From NCBI GenBank assembly GCA_018694455.1, contig JABHNP010000359.1, positions 1-16,610 on the forward strand: 16,610 nucleotides of DNA, read 5' to 3'. Below the pieces are notes generated by a model that worked only from the letters and a program-made list of their open reading frames with translations, had not been told where the DNA came from and did no database searches. Below, piece after piece: positions 1 through 7,781 of the stretch. This DNA is from Planctomycetaceae bacterium (GTDB taxonomy: Bacteria > Planctomycetota > Planctomycetia > Pirellulales > UBA1268). Every line of letters begins with the position of its first letter. Within the stretch, counting starts at the first letter, position 1. The position numbers and the translations under genes were made by a program.

Positions 1-1516
1 CAAACTCATGGCCGTGCACAATCCGTTTCCATTCACCAAACTTTTCCATCCAACGTTTCTCTGACTTCTTCAGTCCTTCGACATCAGCAAATTCAACAGG
101 CAATCTCGTAATTGCCTCAGGGTCAATCGTTAGAACCGGATCAATTGTTGGGTCTTCTGCGAAATTCAACTCAATTACGGACGCTAGTGAATCCGGAGCT
201 TTTGCAGGGACTTGTATAACAACGTGCTTGCCACGACGCTCACATGCAAGATCGACGGACTCGCTGCCTTGCAGCAACTGCACTCGTGTCACGTCCTGCT
301 GAATATTTGGAAGGTAGAGCTCACCGGAACTTGGCCATTGAAAAACTGAGAGAAACAGCGTCTGATCCTTTCGGGTTACATCACCCCAAGGCATTGCATG
401 CTGCCAAGGCGAACCTTCAACGTCGTACACAACTTGTGGATAGCGAGCAATCCAATCACCAGCAGCACGGAGCGATTCGGCACATCGCAGAGAAACACTT
501 CCATCACCACGGGGACCTATATTCAACATATATGTGCCACCCCTACCAACACATGCAATGAGACGCTCAAGTATTTGTTTTGGTGACTTCCAGTTTTCAT
601 CGTACCACGCGTATGCCCAGGAATCATTGGTGGTATCAACGCTTTCCCATAAGCCATCGATATTGCCAATTGGCACTTCCATATCACCAAGCGTCTGATA
701 GTCACCAAGCTCATGACCGGCTCGCCCAGACACCATCGCTCGAGGCTGGTTTTGGTGTACTACTTCGACAAGCTTTTCGACATAGTGTTTCGGCATTGCT
801 CCGGGCGTATCAAACCACACTATTTCTATCGGACCATATTGAGTCGTAATTTCCCTGACCTGAGGCAGACATTTTTTCTCGAAATAATCATCGAATGTTG
901 CAGGTTTACCATTTTCATCTACTTTTGGACCATTCCCGCCCCCCGGAAACGTCCAATCTTGATTGTGCGAATAATAAAAGCCGAAACCAAGCCCTTCGTC
1001 TCGGCAAGCCGCTGCCAGATCTTTCATTGGATCTTTGCCCCACGGTGTCGCATCCACAATATTGAAGTCACAAGCCTTTGATTTATACATGGCGAAGCCG
1101 TCATGATGCTTCGCAGTGATAACTATGTACTTCATCCCCGCATCGCGGGCGAGCTTCGCAATAGCATGGGCATCAAAATCAATTGGATTGAAGGTTTTCG
1201 CAAGCTTTTTGTACTCCGGAATTGAGATACCGGCCATCCGCTGATTCATAATCCATTCACCAATGCCGTAATACGTTTTCCCATCCACTTTATTACCCAA
1301 CTGGGAATATAGCCCCCAATGAATAAACATTGCGTAATTACCTTGATCAAAGAGCTGCCCCCGATCCGCATCTTCTGCCCGAAGTTTTATGACACGAGCA
1401 CCCCACAAATCATTCATCGACGGCTGGTCTGCAAGGATTTCGACAGCATTACTTTCATGAACGAATCTGCCAGAAAGGACTGCGATGCAAATGAAAACAA
1501 GCACACTGAATCTCAT
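1..1516 (-). CDS. Alpha-L-fucosidase, GH29, exported (3' end beyond window)
   Basis: An exo-hydrolase that removes terminal alpha-L-fucose from glycans such as fucoidan or glycoprotein sugars; it probably acts in the periplasm or outside the cell. I translated the minus strand from the ATG at 1516-1514 and found an open frame of 505 residues that continues past base 1. Residues 1-24 form a signal peptide (basic MRF, hydrophobic VLVFICIAVL, cleavage probably after SNA). GH29 landmarks follow in order: FIHWGLYS, the paired histidines in TAKHHDGF (H137-H138), and IVWFD with the likely nucleophile D236, then MLNIGPRGDG. An AAGGAT ribosome site lies about 6 bases before the start. It is the last visible gene of the fucose cluster, 270 bases after the aldolase, so it may have its own promoter. 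The C-terminal domain cannot be judged. Family is confident; the natural substrate is inferred. Confidence 0.93.
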   Translation of the reverse strand, partial: MRFSVLVFICIAVLSGRFVHESNAVEILADQPSMNDLWGARVIKLRAEDADRGQLFDQGNYAMFIHWGLYSQLGNKVDGKTYYGIGEWIMNQRMAGISIPEYKKLAKTFNPIDFDAHAIAKLARDAGMKYIVITAKHHDGFAMYKSKACDFNIVDATPWGKDPMKDLAAACRDEGLGFGFYYSHNQDWTFPGGGNGPKVDENGKPATFDDYFEKKCLPQVREITTQYGPIEIVWFDTPGAMPKHYVEKLVEVVHQNQPRAMVSGRAGHELGDYQTLGDMEVPIGNIDGLWESVDTTNDSWAYAWYDENWKSPKQILERLIACVGRGGTYMLNIGPRGDGSVSLRCAESLRAAGDWIARYPQVVYDVEGSPWQHAMPWGDVTRKDQTLFLSVFQWPSSGELYLPNIQQDVTRVQLLQGSESVDLACERRGKHVVIQVPAKAPDSLASVIELNFAEDPTIDPVLTIDPEAITRLPVEFADVEGLKKSEKRWMEKFGEWKRIVHGHEF

Positions 1517-1786
1517 TGAATAATCCTTATACAAAAAAGGTATCGACCGTAACCGGACTCTCATACTAACAAGAAAAAATTATGGCTTTATCACTCAGAT
1601 GAACAGTCGTATCCGAAATACATAACAGCACGTCTTATTACACCAGAAACTGTGGTCAACAGTGTATTGTAGTTGGCAAAGGCTCTCCCTCAATCAGGAG
1701 AACACACGAGGTCTCACGGTAGCTTCCGATGTTCTCGCTTGAACTATCACATATATCCTGCGCCAGCTATAGATATCCTGTGTCAG
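1517..1786. other. Intergenic spacer between fucA and the fucosidase
   Basis: No gene was found on either strand in these 270 bases. The spacer holds a 15-base inverted repeat at 1649-1663 and the outer copy of a 20-base-period tandem repeat that starts inside the fucA stop region. No terminator hairpin with a T-run is visible, so read-through from the fucose operon into the fucosidase gene is possible. The length would also allow a separate promoter. Confidence 0.5.
1649..1663. repeat. 15-base inverted repeat, candidate operator
   Basis: The sequence ACTGTGGTCAACAGT has perfect 5-base arms (ACTGT/ACAGT) around a 5-base centre. It lies about 133 bases upstream of the fucosidase start, in the only long spacer of the fucose cluster. 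Arms this short can arise by chance, and no regulator gene is in the window, so the operator role is a guess. Confidence 0.25.
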
Positions 1787-1789
1787 CTA
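1753..1789. repeat. Imperfect tandem direct repeat across the fucA stop codon
   Basis: Two copies of a 17-base unit occur at 1753-1769 (ATATCCTGCGCCAGCTA) and 1773-1789 (ATATCCTGTGTCAGCTA), with a period of 20 bases and two mismatches. The right-hand copy includes the fucA stop codon (CTA at 1787-1789, TAG on the minus strand). The left copy therefore repeats the gene end in the spacer. Confidence 0.8.
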
Positions 1790-2539
1790 CAACTTCAGCG
1801 CACGCTGTCGATAGTGCTCGTCAGTCCGATTTGAAATGCGATCGACATCCTCAGCGCTCATAAATGTAGGGCCTCCAAGAGCGGCTGCTCCCACAAAGAT
1901 TTCCGCAGCTTTTTGAGCCATAAGCATCGCTGCTTTTACAGCCCCAGAGGTCTTCCCAAGAGTAATGATTCCATGATTTTCAAGAAGAATCACACGAGGA
2001 ACACAGCCGAAATCTTTTACATACGTATCAGTCGCATAGCGAATTGATTTCGACAGTGACAATCCAGGGTCGGTATAAGGAATAAGTACTGAGCGAGCCC
2101 CACAGCACACAATTTCATCGGGAAAAAGCTTTTGTGTTGCAAATTGATTTGCGAGTGGGGAGCAGAGAATCTGATTCACTGCGATACTGTGTGTATGTCC
2201 TACAAAATGGACACCCTCTAACGACAACAGGTACGCATGGAATAGAGTCTCAACAGATGGCTTTTTTGCTAATGTATCAACTCGACTCGCTAACAGCGAT
2301 TCTTCGATTGTCTGATCAGACATTGTATCTTGATCAAGCATCGGAAGAAGAGAATCAAACCTGCAGGCAACAAGATCCTCATTTGTGAGCGTCTGCAGGC
2401 AACTCCCACTCGCTTTGACAAGAAACGTATGCTCGTCAACCCGCGCCGATGTGTTTCCTTCACCAAGAATTGCTAAGTGCCGATTGTCTTCACCAAGAAA
2501 ATGTGAAAGTTCTAAAAGCGTATCACGTGTTGTCGACAT
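1787..2539 (-). CDS. fucA: Class II aldolase, probable L-fuculose-1-phosphate aldolase
   Basis: A 250-residue class II (zinc) aldolase of the aldolase/adducin family. In this setting it should split L-fuculose-1-phosphate into dihydroxyacetone phosphate and L-lactaldehyde in the cytoplasm. Visible landmarks are the N-terminal LGEGNTSARV and VKASG phosphate-binding segments, the zinc histidines H115 and H117 in GHTHS, and the third zinc histidine H189 in ENHG. E97 in KPSVETLFH sits where FucA places its catalytic acid (E73 of E. coli). The protein is longer than E. coli FucA (about 215 residues), so it belongs to a different branch, and rhamnulose-1-phosphate or another sugar phosphate remains possible. 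The start ATG at 2539 follows GGAAG at about 6 bases. It lies 63 bases downstream of fucI in the same direction, consistent with one operon. Confidence 0.82.
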   Translation of the reverse strand: MSTTRDTLLELSHFLGEDNRHLAILGEGNTSARVDEHTFLVKASGSCLQTLTNEDLVACRFDSLLPMLDQDTMSDQTIEESLLASRVDTLAKKPSVETLFHAYLLSLEGVHFVGHTHSIAVNQILCSPLANQFATQKLFPDEIVCCGARSVLIPYTDPGLSLSKSIRYATDTYVKDFGCVPRVILLENHGIITLGKTSGAVKAAMLMAQKAAEIFVGAAALGGPTFMSAEDVDRISNRTDEHYRQRALKL

Positions 2540-2569
2540 AATGCTTCCGTGCCTTTACCAAGTAGGAAC

Positions 2570-2592
2570 ACTCATACCACTACTACTCATAC
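2570..2592. repeat. Short direct repeat in the fucI-fucA spacer
   Basis: ACTCATAC occurs at 2570-2577 and again at 2585-2592, with a period of 15 bases, between the fucI stop and the fucA start. Eight bases is short and could be chance. It is noted because similar small duplications occur in other spacers of this window. Confidence 0.4.
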
Positions 2593-2602
2593 AATTAATT
2601 CT

Positions 2603-4405
2603 CTACACACGACCGTAGAGAGGACCAAAAGCCTCACATGCTCTAAAGTCAGCACCCTCAAGACCCTCGGTACCGAAAGCATTCCATGCACTTGGCCGAA
2701 ACACTCTATCAGTTGACACATTATGCATGTAGACAGGAATTCTTAAGATAGACGCCAACGTTATGAACAGGTGCCCAACATGGCCGGCAGTCATCACACA
2801 GTGGTTTGCACCCCAATGATTCATGACCTCATATGTCGAAGTAAACGCACCTCGTCCGGTAATCGTCGGAGCGAACCAGGTGGTTGGCCATGTGGGATTC
2901 GTTCGCTGATCAAGAACGTCGTGAACTGTATCGGGAAGTTCAACCGTATAGCCTTCGGCAATTTGAATTGCTGGCCCAAGCCCTGCTACCAAATTGATAC
3001 GAGTCATTGTTGCCGGCATGCCTCCGCGGGTCCGATACCGAGTGCTCAGACCACCTCCAGGAAAGTACTCGGTAATCGATGGATGCCACGTTGTTGCCTG
3101 CAGGCACTTAGTTGCTTCATCATCACTTATCTCCCAGAACGGCTTCATTGTTGGCTTGCCGTCTTGATTCATTTGCTGCCCCGTGCCATCGAGTGCCGCT
3201 GGGCCGGAATTAATGAGATGGAGCAAGCCATCGGCTGCAGGGCCCTCTAACCGGTAGCCTTCACAGGCTCCGGCTACCGCCTTGGGGCTCCAATACGTGC
3301 GCAAATCAGCGAAAATTTGCGCAGTGTTAGTAAGCAGGTGCCCGCACAACATCGTGGCTGCATTGAGAGCATCGTTCTCGGTGGCAACGATGTAGGGTGC
3401 GCGTTTTCCATTCCAGTCGAAAGAGGTGTTCAGTATGGCTTCAAGAAAATCACCATTCGGAAAATGATCGGTCCACTGCCGCTGGCCCTGAAACCCAGCA
3501 GCAATTGCACCGTGTCCCTGCGCCTGTTCCTGTAGCCCCATCTCAGCAAGTCGCTCATTGCCAACCATCAGATCACGAGCAATCAGACACATTTTAACCG
3601 AGTCAGACCACTCAGAATCAAGGTGTTCACGGGACCGTTTCGTCTCATCGCTATTGTAGTCTTCACCCTCCGGGCAATTTTCTTTCACCCAAGCGAGAGC
3701 CTGCTCGTACTCATCATGATCAAACTGCCCCTTGTTCATGCGCCCGACAAACTCGGTCATGTCGATGTCTTCAACTCGCATGCCGAACCATTTTTCCCAA
3801 AACGCATAATCAACCATTGAGCCAGCAATGCCCATTGAAGTACCGCCCATCGACAAATAAGCTTTGCCCCTCATCAACGCAGCGGCAAGACCGCATCGTG
3901 CAAAATCAAGTATCTTACTGCGGACATCCGCCGGCATGCTGGCGTCACCAGCTTCCTGTACATCTTGACCATATATCCCGAATGCAGGAATACCTTTCTG
4001 ACTGTGGCCTGCAAGCACTGCAGCAAGATACACAGCACCCGGACGTTCAGTACCATTGAATCCAAATACTGCCTTAGGCCGCAACGGATCCATGTCCATG
4101 GTTTCACTACCGTAGCACCAGCAGGGAGTAACAGTCAGTGAGACTCCTACATTTTCCCGACGAAACAAGTTATCGCACGCGTTTGCTTCTGCAACTCCGC
4201 CGATACATGTTTCCGCTATGATGCAATCTACTGGTGCACCATTTGGATAACACAATTCACTGGACACCAATTCTGCTACACGACTGGCGAGATTCATCGT
4301 CTGATCTTCCAGCGATTCACGAACTCCACCCAGTCGGCCATCAATTGTTGGCCGAATACCAACTCGTGGGAGGACGCCATTCCAAATTGTGGGAACTGTA
4401 CTCAT
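2603..4405 (-). CDS. fucI: L-fucose isomerase
   Basis: A ketol isomerase converting L-fucose to L-fuculose in the cytoplasm, the first step after uptake; the family is Mn-dependent and hexameric. From the ATG at 4405 the protein has 600 residues, close to the 591 of E. coli FucI, which it resembles along its whole length. Shared blocks include GIRPTIDGR, VRESLE, TPCWCYGSET, GFNGTERPGAVYLAA, AAGFQGQRQWTD, SSFDWNG-like (TSFDWNG) and RTNPTWPTTWFAP. The metal ligands correspond to E343 (TEND), D367 (ADLR) and H535 (GANH); E. coli has E337, D361 and H528. An upstream TTG at 4447 would add 14 residues unlike the family. The 4405 ATG follows GGTGAG at about 9 bases and begins just before the first conserved segment, so it is preferred. 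The gene starts 52 bases after the fucP stop. Confidence 0.97.
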   Translation of the reverse strand: MSTVPTIWNGVLPRVGIRPTIDGRLGGVRESLEDQTMNLASRVAELVSSELCYPNGAPVDCIIAETCIGGVAEANACDNLFRRENVGVSLTVTPCWCYGSETMDMDPLRPKAVFGFNGTERPGAVYLAAVLAGHSQKGIPAFGIYGQDVQEAGDASMPADVRSKILDFARCGLAAALMRGKAYLSMGGTSMGIAGSMVDYAFWEKWFGMRVEDIDMTEFVGRMNKGQFDHDEYEQALAWVKENCPEGEDYNSDETKRSREHLDSEWSDSVKMCLIARDLMVGNERLAEMGLQEQAQGHGAIAAGFQGQRQWTDHFPNGDFLEAILNTSFDWNGKRAPYIVATENDALNAATMLCGHLLTNTAQIFADLRTYWSPKAVAGACEGYRLEGPAADGLLHLINSGPAALDGTGQQMNQDGKPTMKPFWEISDDEATKCLQATTWHPSITEYFPGGGLSTRYRTRGGMPATMTRINLVAGLGPAIQIAEGYTVELPDTVHDVLDQRTNPTWPTTWFAPTITGRGAFTSTYEVMNHWGANHCVMTAGHVGHLFITLASILRIPVYMHNVSTDRVFRPSAWNAFGTEGLEGADFRACEAFGPLYGRV

Positions 4406-4457
4406 AGATAATTTCTCACCAGATAAAAAACTCTCAAACACCAACAATTTCCATCAA

Positions 4458-5873
4458 TCAACCTTCTACGGCAGTCTTCGAAGAAAATACTGCAACCGCA
4501 AAGCCAAAACCTGCAATAACCACAAAGCAACTAAGAGGAAGGAAAAACGAAAGCCGCACTGGCTCAAGCAGTTGGCCAGCGATGGTCATACCATCGCCAT
4601 CAATTATCGCACCTTGCAAACGTGGCATGAACGCACCGCCAACAATTGCAAAGATTAAACCCGCTGATCCCAATTTTGCGTCATTTGGGCTGAGTCCATT
4701 CAGAGCAATCCCATAAATTGTTGGAAACATGAGTGACATACAAGCAGACACACCAATGAGACAGTAAAGACCTGTGAGTCCCTGCAGAAAGATCGCTCCG
4801 GCAGTCAGCAGACCACCTCCAACAGCTAACACACCAAGCAACAAGCCGGGAGACATGTATTTCAGTATGAATGTACAGATAAAACGACTCGCAAGAAAAA
4901 TGCCCATGGCAAGAATATTGTAATTCTGTGCCTCGGCAGCACTTAATCCTACAAGTGTCATTCCGTAGTGGATAACAAATGTCCAAGTCATGATTTGTGC
5001 ACCAACATAGAAAGTTTGCGCAATGACACCTCCTACATACTGCCAATTTGTAAACAGGTTCTTGGCGAGCGTCATGACATGAATCTCTTCATCGTCCTGC
5101 CCTGTATCTGGCAGTCTCGAGATGATAAAAAGCAGCAAGACAGCGAGTACGACCACAGCGATGACTACATACGGTGTCCTAACAACTGCTAAATCATGAG
5201 AGACCATTGCTTCATATTTCTGAGGATCTGCCTTCGCTGAATCTTCCATTGCTTTGGTGATGAGGCTATCGACATCACTGGGCAGCATCGTTTTATATTC
5301 AGGATGTCTTGCAATCTCGGCTTCTCGGAATTGCGATACATCAAGCCCAGGGAGAATGAACATGCTTGCTACCACCATCCCGGTAAGCGACCCAATCGGA
5401 TTAAATGCTTGAGCCAGGTTTAGTCTCTGCGTCGCAGTACTTCTTGGCCCCATGGAGAGAATATATGGGTTGGCCGTTGTCTCGAGGAAAGCAAGGCCAA
5501 ACGTCAGAATATAGAAACCCACAAGGAAGACATTGAATTCCATCATCAAACTTGCCGGAATAGTCATCGCGGCACCTACTGCATAGAGAAGTAGCCCAAT
5601 AATAATCCCAGACTTGTATGACACTTTTCGAATAAGTAGTGCTGCCGGAATCGCCATCGTGGCATATCCACCATAGAAGGCCCATTGCACTAAACTGCTT
5701 TGTGCATTGGAAATAAGAAATATTTCTTTAAAGGCACGAACGAGTGGGTTGGTGATGTCGTTCGCAAATCCCCATAACGCAAATAATGATGTTACAAGAA
5801 CAAACGGTGCAACAAACTGTTTCGGAATAACCGACTCTTGCGAAGTCGCACTTGCCCCTGTTGATTCTTGCAT
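4458..5873 (-). CDS. fucP: L-fucose/H+ symporter, MFS (FucP family)
   Basis: An inner-membrane major facilitator carrier that brings L-fucose into the cytoplasm with protons, by family and context. The protein has 471 residues and about twelve hydrophobic segments, with a cytoplasmic central loop that is acidic around DTGQDDEE. Family blocks are LFALWGFAND, QWAFYGGY, the conserved acidic LETTANPYILSMGP (E131, matching E135 of E. coli FucP), RLNLAQAFNPIG, FYVGAQ and MFPTIYGIALNG. The start was chosen at the ATG at 5873 because AGGAGG sits 6 bases before it; an in-frame ATG at 5888 would lie upstream of that ribosome site. It is the first gene of the fucose operon, with 378 bases upstream. The motif around the proton-coupling aspartate of E. 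coli FucP differs (D39 is shifted and N42 is at the aligned site), so a related sugar is possible. Confidence 0.9.
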   Translation of the reverse strand: MQESTGASATSQESVIPKQFVAPFVLVTSLFALWGFANDITNPLVRAFKEIFLISNAQSSLVQWAFYGGYATMAIPAALLIRKVSYKSGIIIGLLLYAVGAAMTIPASLMMEFNVFLVGFYILTFGLAFLETTANPYILSMGPRSTATQRLNLAQAFNPIGSLTGMVVASMFILPGLDVSQFREAEIARHPEYKTMLPSDVDSLITKAMEDSAKADPQKYEAMVSHDLAVVRTPYVVIAVVVLAVLLLFIISRLPDTGQDDEEIHVMTLAKNLFTNWQYVGGVIAQTFYVGAQIMTWTFVIHYGMTLVGLSAAEAQNYNILAMGIFLASRFICTFILKYMSPGLLLGVLAVGGGLLTAGAIFLQGLTGLYCLIGVSACMSLMFPTIYGIALNGLSPNDAKLGSAGLIFAIVGGAFMPRLQGAIIDGDGMTIAGQLLEPVRLSFFLPLSCFVVIAGFGFAVAVFSSKTAVEG

Positions 5874-6056
5874 GCCTAACCTCCTCATAAATCACCAATC
5901 GAACGCTCACGATTCAACTGGACTGATCCCCGTACTTAAAACAGCCCTCTGTTGTAACAAACTGGACACTACCCGCGATAGGAGGGACCCAACTTTCTAC
6001 AACTCATGCAAACACCTGATTCATCAGCATGGAAATCCAATTACGCAGGCTTTTTT

Positions 6057-6079
6057 TTGGCTGTATTCTTGGCTGTATT
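6057..6079. repeat. Exact 11-base tandem duplication
   Basis: TTGGCTGTATT occurs at 6057-6067 and at 6069-6079, with a period of 12 bases, directly after a run of eight T. It lies in the spacer between the alpha/beta hydrolase and fucP. It resembles replication slippage and has no obvious regulatory role. Confidence 0.75.
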
Positions 6080-6195
6080 TGACGTAGGTTGCCAGAATAC
6101 TGAATAGCTATCAGTGAAACAGATTTCATGAGGACAGCCATCGACCGACGTGCTTCCTAGTGACCAGCATGCCTTCGACGACAGCACCTTAATCC

Positions 6196-6207
6196 ATTAT
6201 CGATAAT
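6196..6207. repeat. 12-base perfect palindrome
   Basis: ATTATCGATAAT is a perfect palindrome located 45-56 bases past the stop codon of the alpha/beta hydrolase gene. It could be a binding site or a weak AT-rich hairpin, but no T-run follows it in the direction of transcription, so it is not a good terminator. Confidence 0.3.
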
Positions 6208-6251
6208 CTCAACCGTCAGCATGGCAGTTCCGTAGCCCAAATCTGCAAAAA

Positions 6252-7310
6252 CTATTGTTGTTGGTTTTTTTCGCAGCCACTGTCTGCCGGGACCGATGGT
6301 CCCACCAGGTCAACGGGATGCGTATACAGGTAACGCCAGACCGCTTCGTGCATGTACTTCCCGCTCTTGCTTTTGTACGCACGACTGCCTGGCTGCACAC
6401 TGCCATGTGCTTTTTTTTCGTTACCGCCCACATCGAAGTCAGTAATCAAGCGACGCGTGTTTTGGTAAGGAGGCCGTGCACTGTCAACATTGACGATCGG
6501 CCCGTACTGGTTCATTCCTAACATTTCCCAACTACGACAATAGTGATCCGCTTTCCAACCAGCATCAAGTACGTGCGAGAACCCAAAATAACGATTCGTG
6601 GGAGTTGCCGAGGGCAGGGCCTGCCACATCTGATATTGGTCACGGGGACCACACAACGTAACGACGCGACTGACTTTGACATGCTTTGCAAACCGTGCAG
6701 CGGTGGTAGAGCCATGCGAACTACCAGAAACAATGACTTTTTCCCAATTGATTCCCTTTCTATCTGCATTCAGAAATTGCCCCCAGCCCCCTTCTGGATT
6801 GGTACGTTCCAACCACTTTACAAATTGGTAGGCACGTTCCATCATGCCGTCTGGTTTCGGAATACTAACCTCGTCGCTGAAATCTTTTCCTGTCGCTGCT
6901 TCCAGCCGAATATTCCCACGACAGTGCGGATCAACTGGTTTCTCCTGGCAACAAATAGAAAACCATGACCTCGCATACTCCACCTGGATTGCGTGTAATC
7001 CGTAGTCAGCCAGACGATCAAAGAGCGCTTGATTGTGACTCATGAGCCAGATAACAAGCTTCCCACGCTGAGGGACCGACGTATCGACAATCGCATTTTG
7101 AACGTCAGCAGGCATACCACTCGCGGTTTCAAGTACAAATTTGAATTCCGGGTGTGACCGAACTCGACGATCGATCGTACTTGCTCTCGCTTGTAGTTGA
7201 TAACGCTTTTGATTCGATACAAGCTGTTCCGCTAACGCGAAATGCCCACACGTTACAAATAACGTGACTCCGATGCACACGAACACTGAGAGGCTAATCT
7301 TTATCCCCAT
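6252..7310 (-). CDS. Exported alpha/beta hydrolase fold protein
   Basis: A 352-residue protein with a signal peptide (residues about 1-27, cleavage after ALA) and an alpha/beta hydrolase core. The strand KLVIWLMSH (84-92), the nucleophile elbow GSSHGS at 196-201 (candidate serine S198) and the following strand VSRVVTLCGP are visible. D249 or D255 and H302 or H321 are candidates for the rest of the triad, but I cannot assign them. Several cysteines after residue 119 may form disulfides, in line with export. It resembles the family named BPSS1187-like, from memory only. No substrate is known; an esterase acting on acetylated or otherwise esterified polysaccharide is a guess from the fucose neighbours. 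The ATG at 7310 follows AAAGGAG at about 7 bases. The gene ends in a CAA repeat before TAG. Confidence 0.75.
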   Translation of the reverse strand: MGIKISLSVFVCIGVTLFVTCGHFALAEQLVSNQKRYQLQARASTIDRRVRSHPEFKFVLETASGMPADVQNAIVDTSVPQRGKLVIWLMSHNQALFDRLADYGLHAIQVEYARSWFSICCQEKPVDPHCRGNIRLEAATGKDFSDEVSIPKPDGMMERAYQFVKWLERTNPEGGWGQFLNADRKGINWEKVIVSGSSHGSTTAARFAKHVKVSRVVTLCGPRDQYQMWQALPSATPTNRYFGFSHVLDAGWKADHYCRSWEMLGMNQYGPIVNVDSARPPYQNTRRLITDFDVGGNEKKAHGSVQPGSRAYKSKSGKYMHEAVWRYLYTHPVDLVGPSVPADSGCEKNQQQ

Positions 7311-7495
7311 CTCGCATCTCCTTTCGTACTAAATTCGATGTACCTTGCTACCAAACACCTATCGCATCGACATTTTAAATGACAGGTGCATACTTTGACA
7401 AAGCACCTACCACTCCATATTGAATTGTAGTGCAGGTCAGCGAATACCCGAACCGCGTGCCAGAAAATCATATTGACAAATGATCATAACTCTCA

Positions 7496-7525
7496 AACAC
7501 AAAGTTATCACGGACTATTTGTGTT
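7496..7525. repeat. Inverted repeat, 8-base stem with 14-base loop
   Basis: AACACAAA at 7496-7503 pairs exactly with TTTGTGTT at 7518-7525. The stem is AT-rich and no strong T-run follows on either strand, so it is at best a weak terminator or an operator-like site between the ExeA-like gene and the hydrolase. Confidence 0.3.
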
Positions 7526-7716
7526 CTTCCGTCTTTGGATCGCAAGCAGCTAAGTTGGAGCTAACAGAATAAGCTTCGCCGAATCCCGTGGCATCACAGC
7601 CTGTCTTTGATGAGAAAACATTTCAGTACACAGACCTAGTCCGCACTCCTTGTCCAGTTTGTCTACAGGAGTTTTCAACACAAATGGCAGCGACCATGCC
7701 ACTAGCCACAACGACT

Positions 7717-7729
7717 ACACTGGCAGTGT
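7717..7729. repeat. 13-base inverted repeat downstream of the ExeA-like gene
   Basis: ACACTGGCAGTGT has perfect 6-base arms about a single central base. Its place just past the end of the last gene of the three-gene module would suit a transcript-end structure, but there is no T-run after it on the minus strand. Confidence 0.3.
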
Positions 7730-7781
7730 TGAATCAGGGGTCAACTCCGACCGGAATAGCAGACCCTCAATTGATTGAATG

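Larger units (their letters stand above)
5874..6251. other. Intergenic region upstream of the fucose operon
   Basis: 378 bases with no convincing gene on either strand. It should hold the fucP promoter on the minus strand and the 3' untranslated end of the alpha/beta hydrolase gene. I see a T8 run at 6051-6058 next to an 11-base tandem duplication, and a 12-base palindrome at 6196-6207. A half-palindromic TGTTGTAACA about 80 bases above fucP could be an operator, but a good -35/-10 pair was not found. There is no clear hairpin plus T-run terminator for the upstream gene. Confidence 0.5.
7311..7781. other. 471-base gap between the ExeA-like gene and the hydrolase
   Basis: No supported gene was found. 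It should contain the hydrolase promoter on the minus strand. Visible structure: an inverted repeat with AGGTGC/GCACCT arms at 7384-7408; an 8-base-stem AT-rich inverted repeat at 7496-7525; and a 13-base inverted repeat ACACTGGCAGTGT at 7717-7729, about 50-65 bases past the ExeA-like stop. On the plus strand two TTGACA boxes occur (7395-7400 and 7473-7478), but neither has a good -10 at 17 bases. A plus-strand open frame at 7588-7800 is not convincing. Confidence 0.45.

Noticed and set aside
713..1081. Plus-strand open frame of 122 codons inside the fucosidase region
   Set aside because: The opposite strand encodes an uninterrupted GH29 enzyme with its catalytic motifs, so this frame is a shadow.
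4406..4447. N-terminal extension of FucI from a TTG at 4447
   Set aside because: The added 14 residues have no counterpart in FucI, and the ATG at 4405 has a ribosome site.
7395..7478. Two TTGACA boxes on the plus strand, suggesting an antisense or small-RNA promoter
   Set aside because: Hexamers 17 bases downstream do not match a -10 box, and no RNA-like structure or gene follows.
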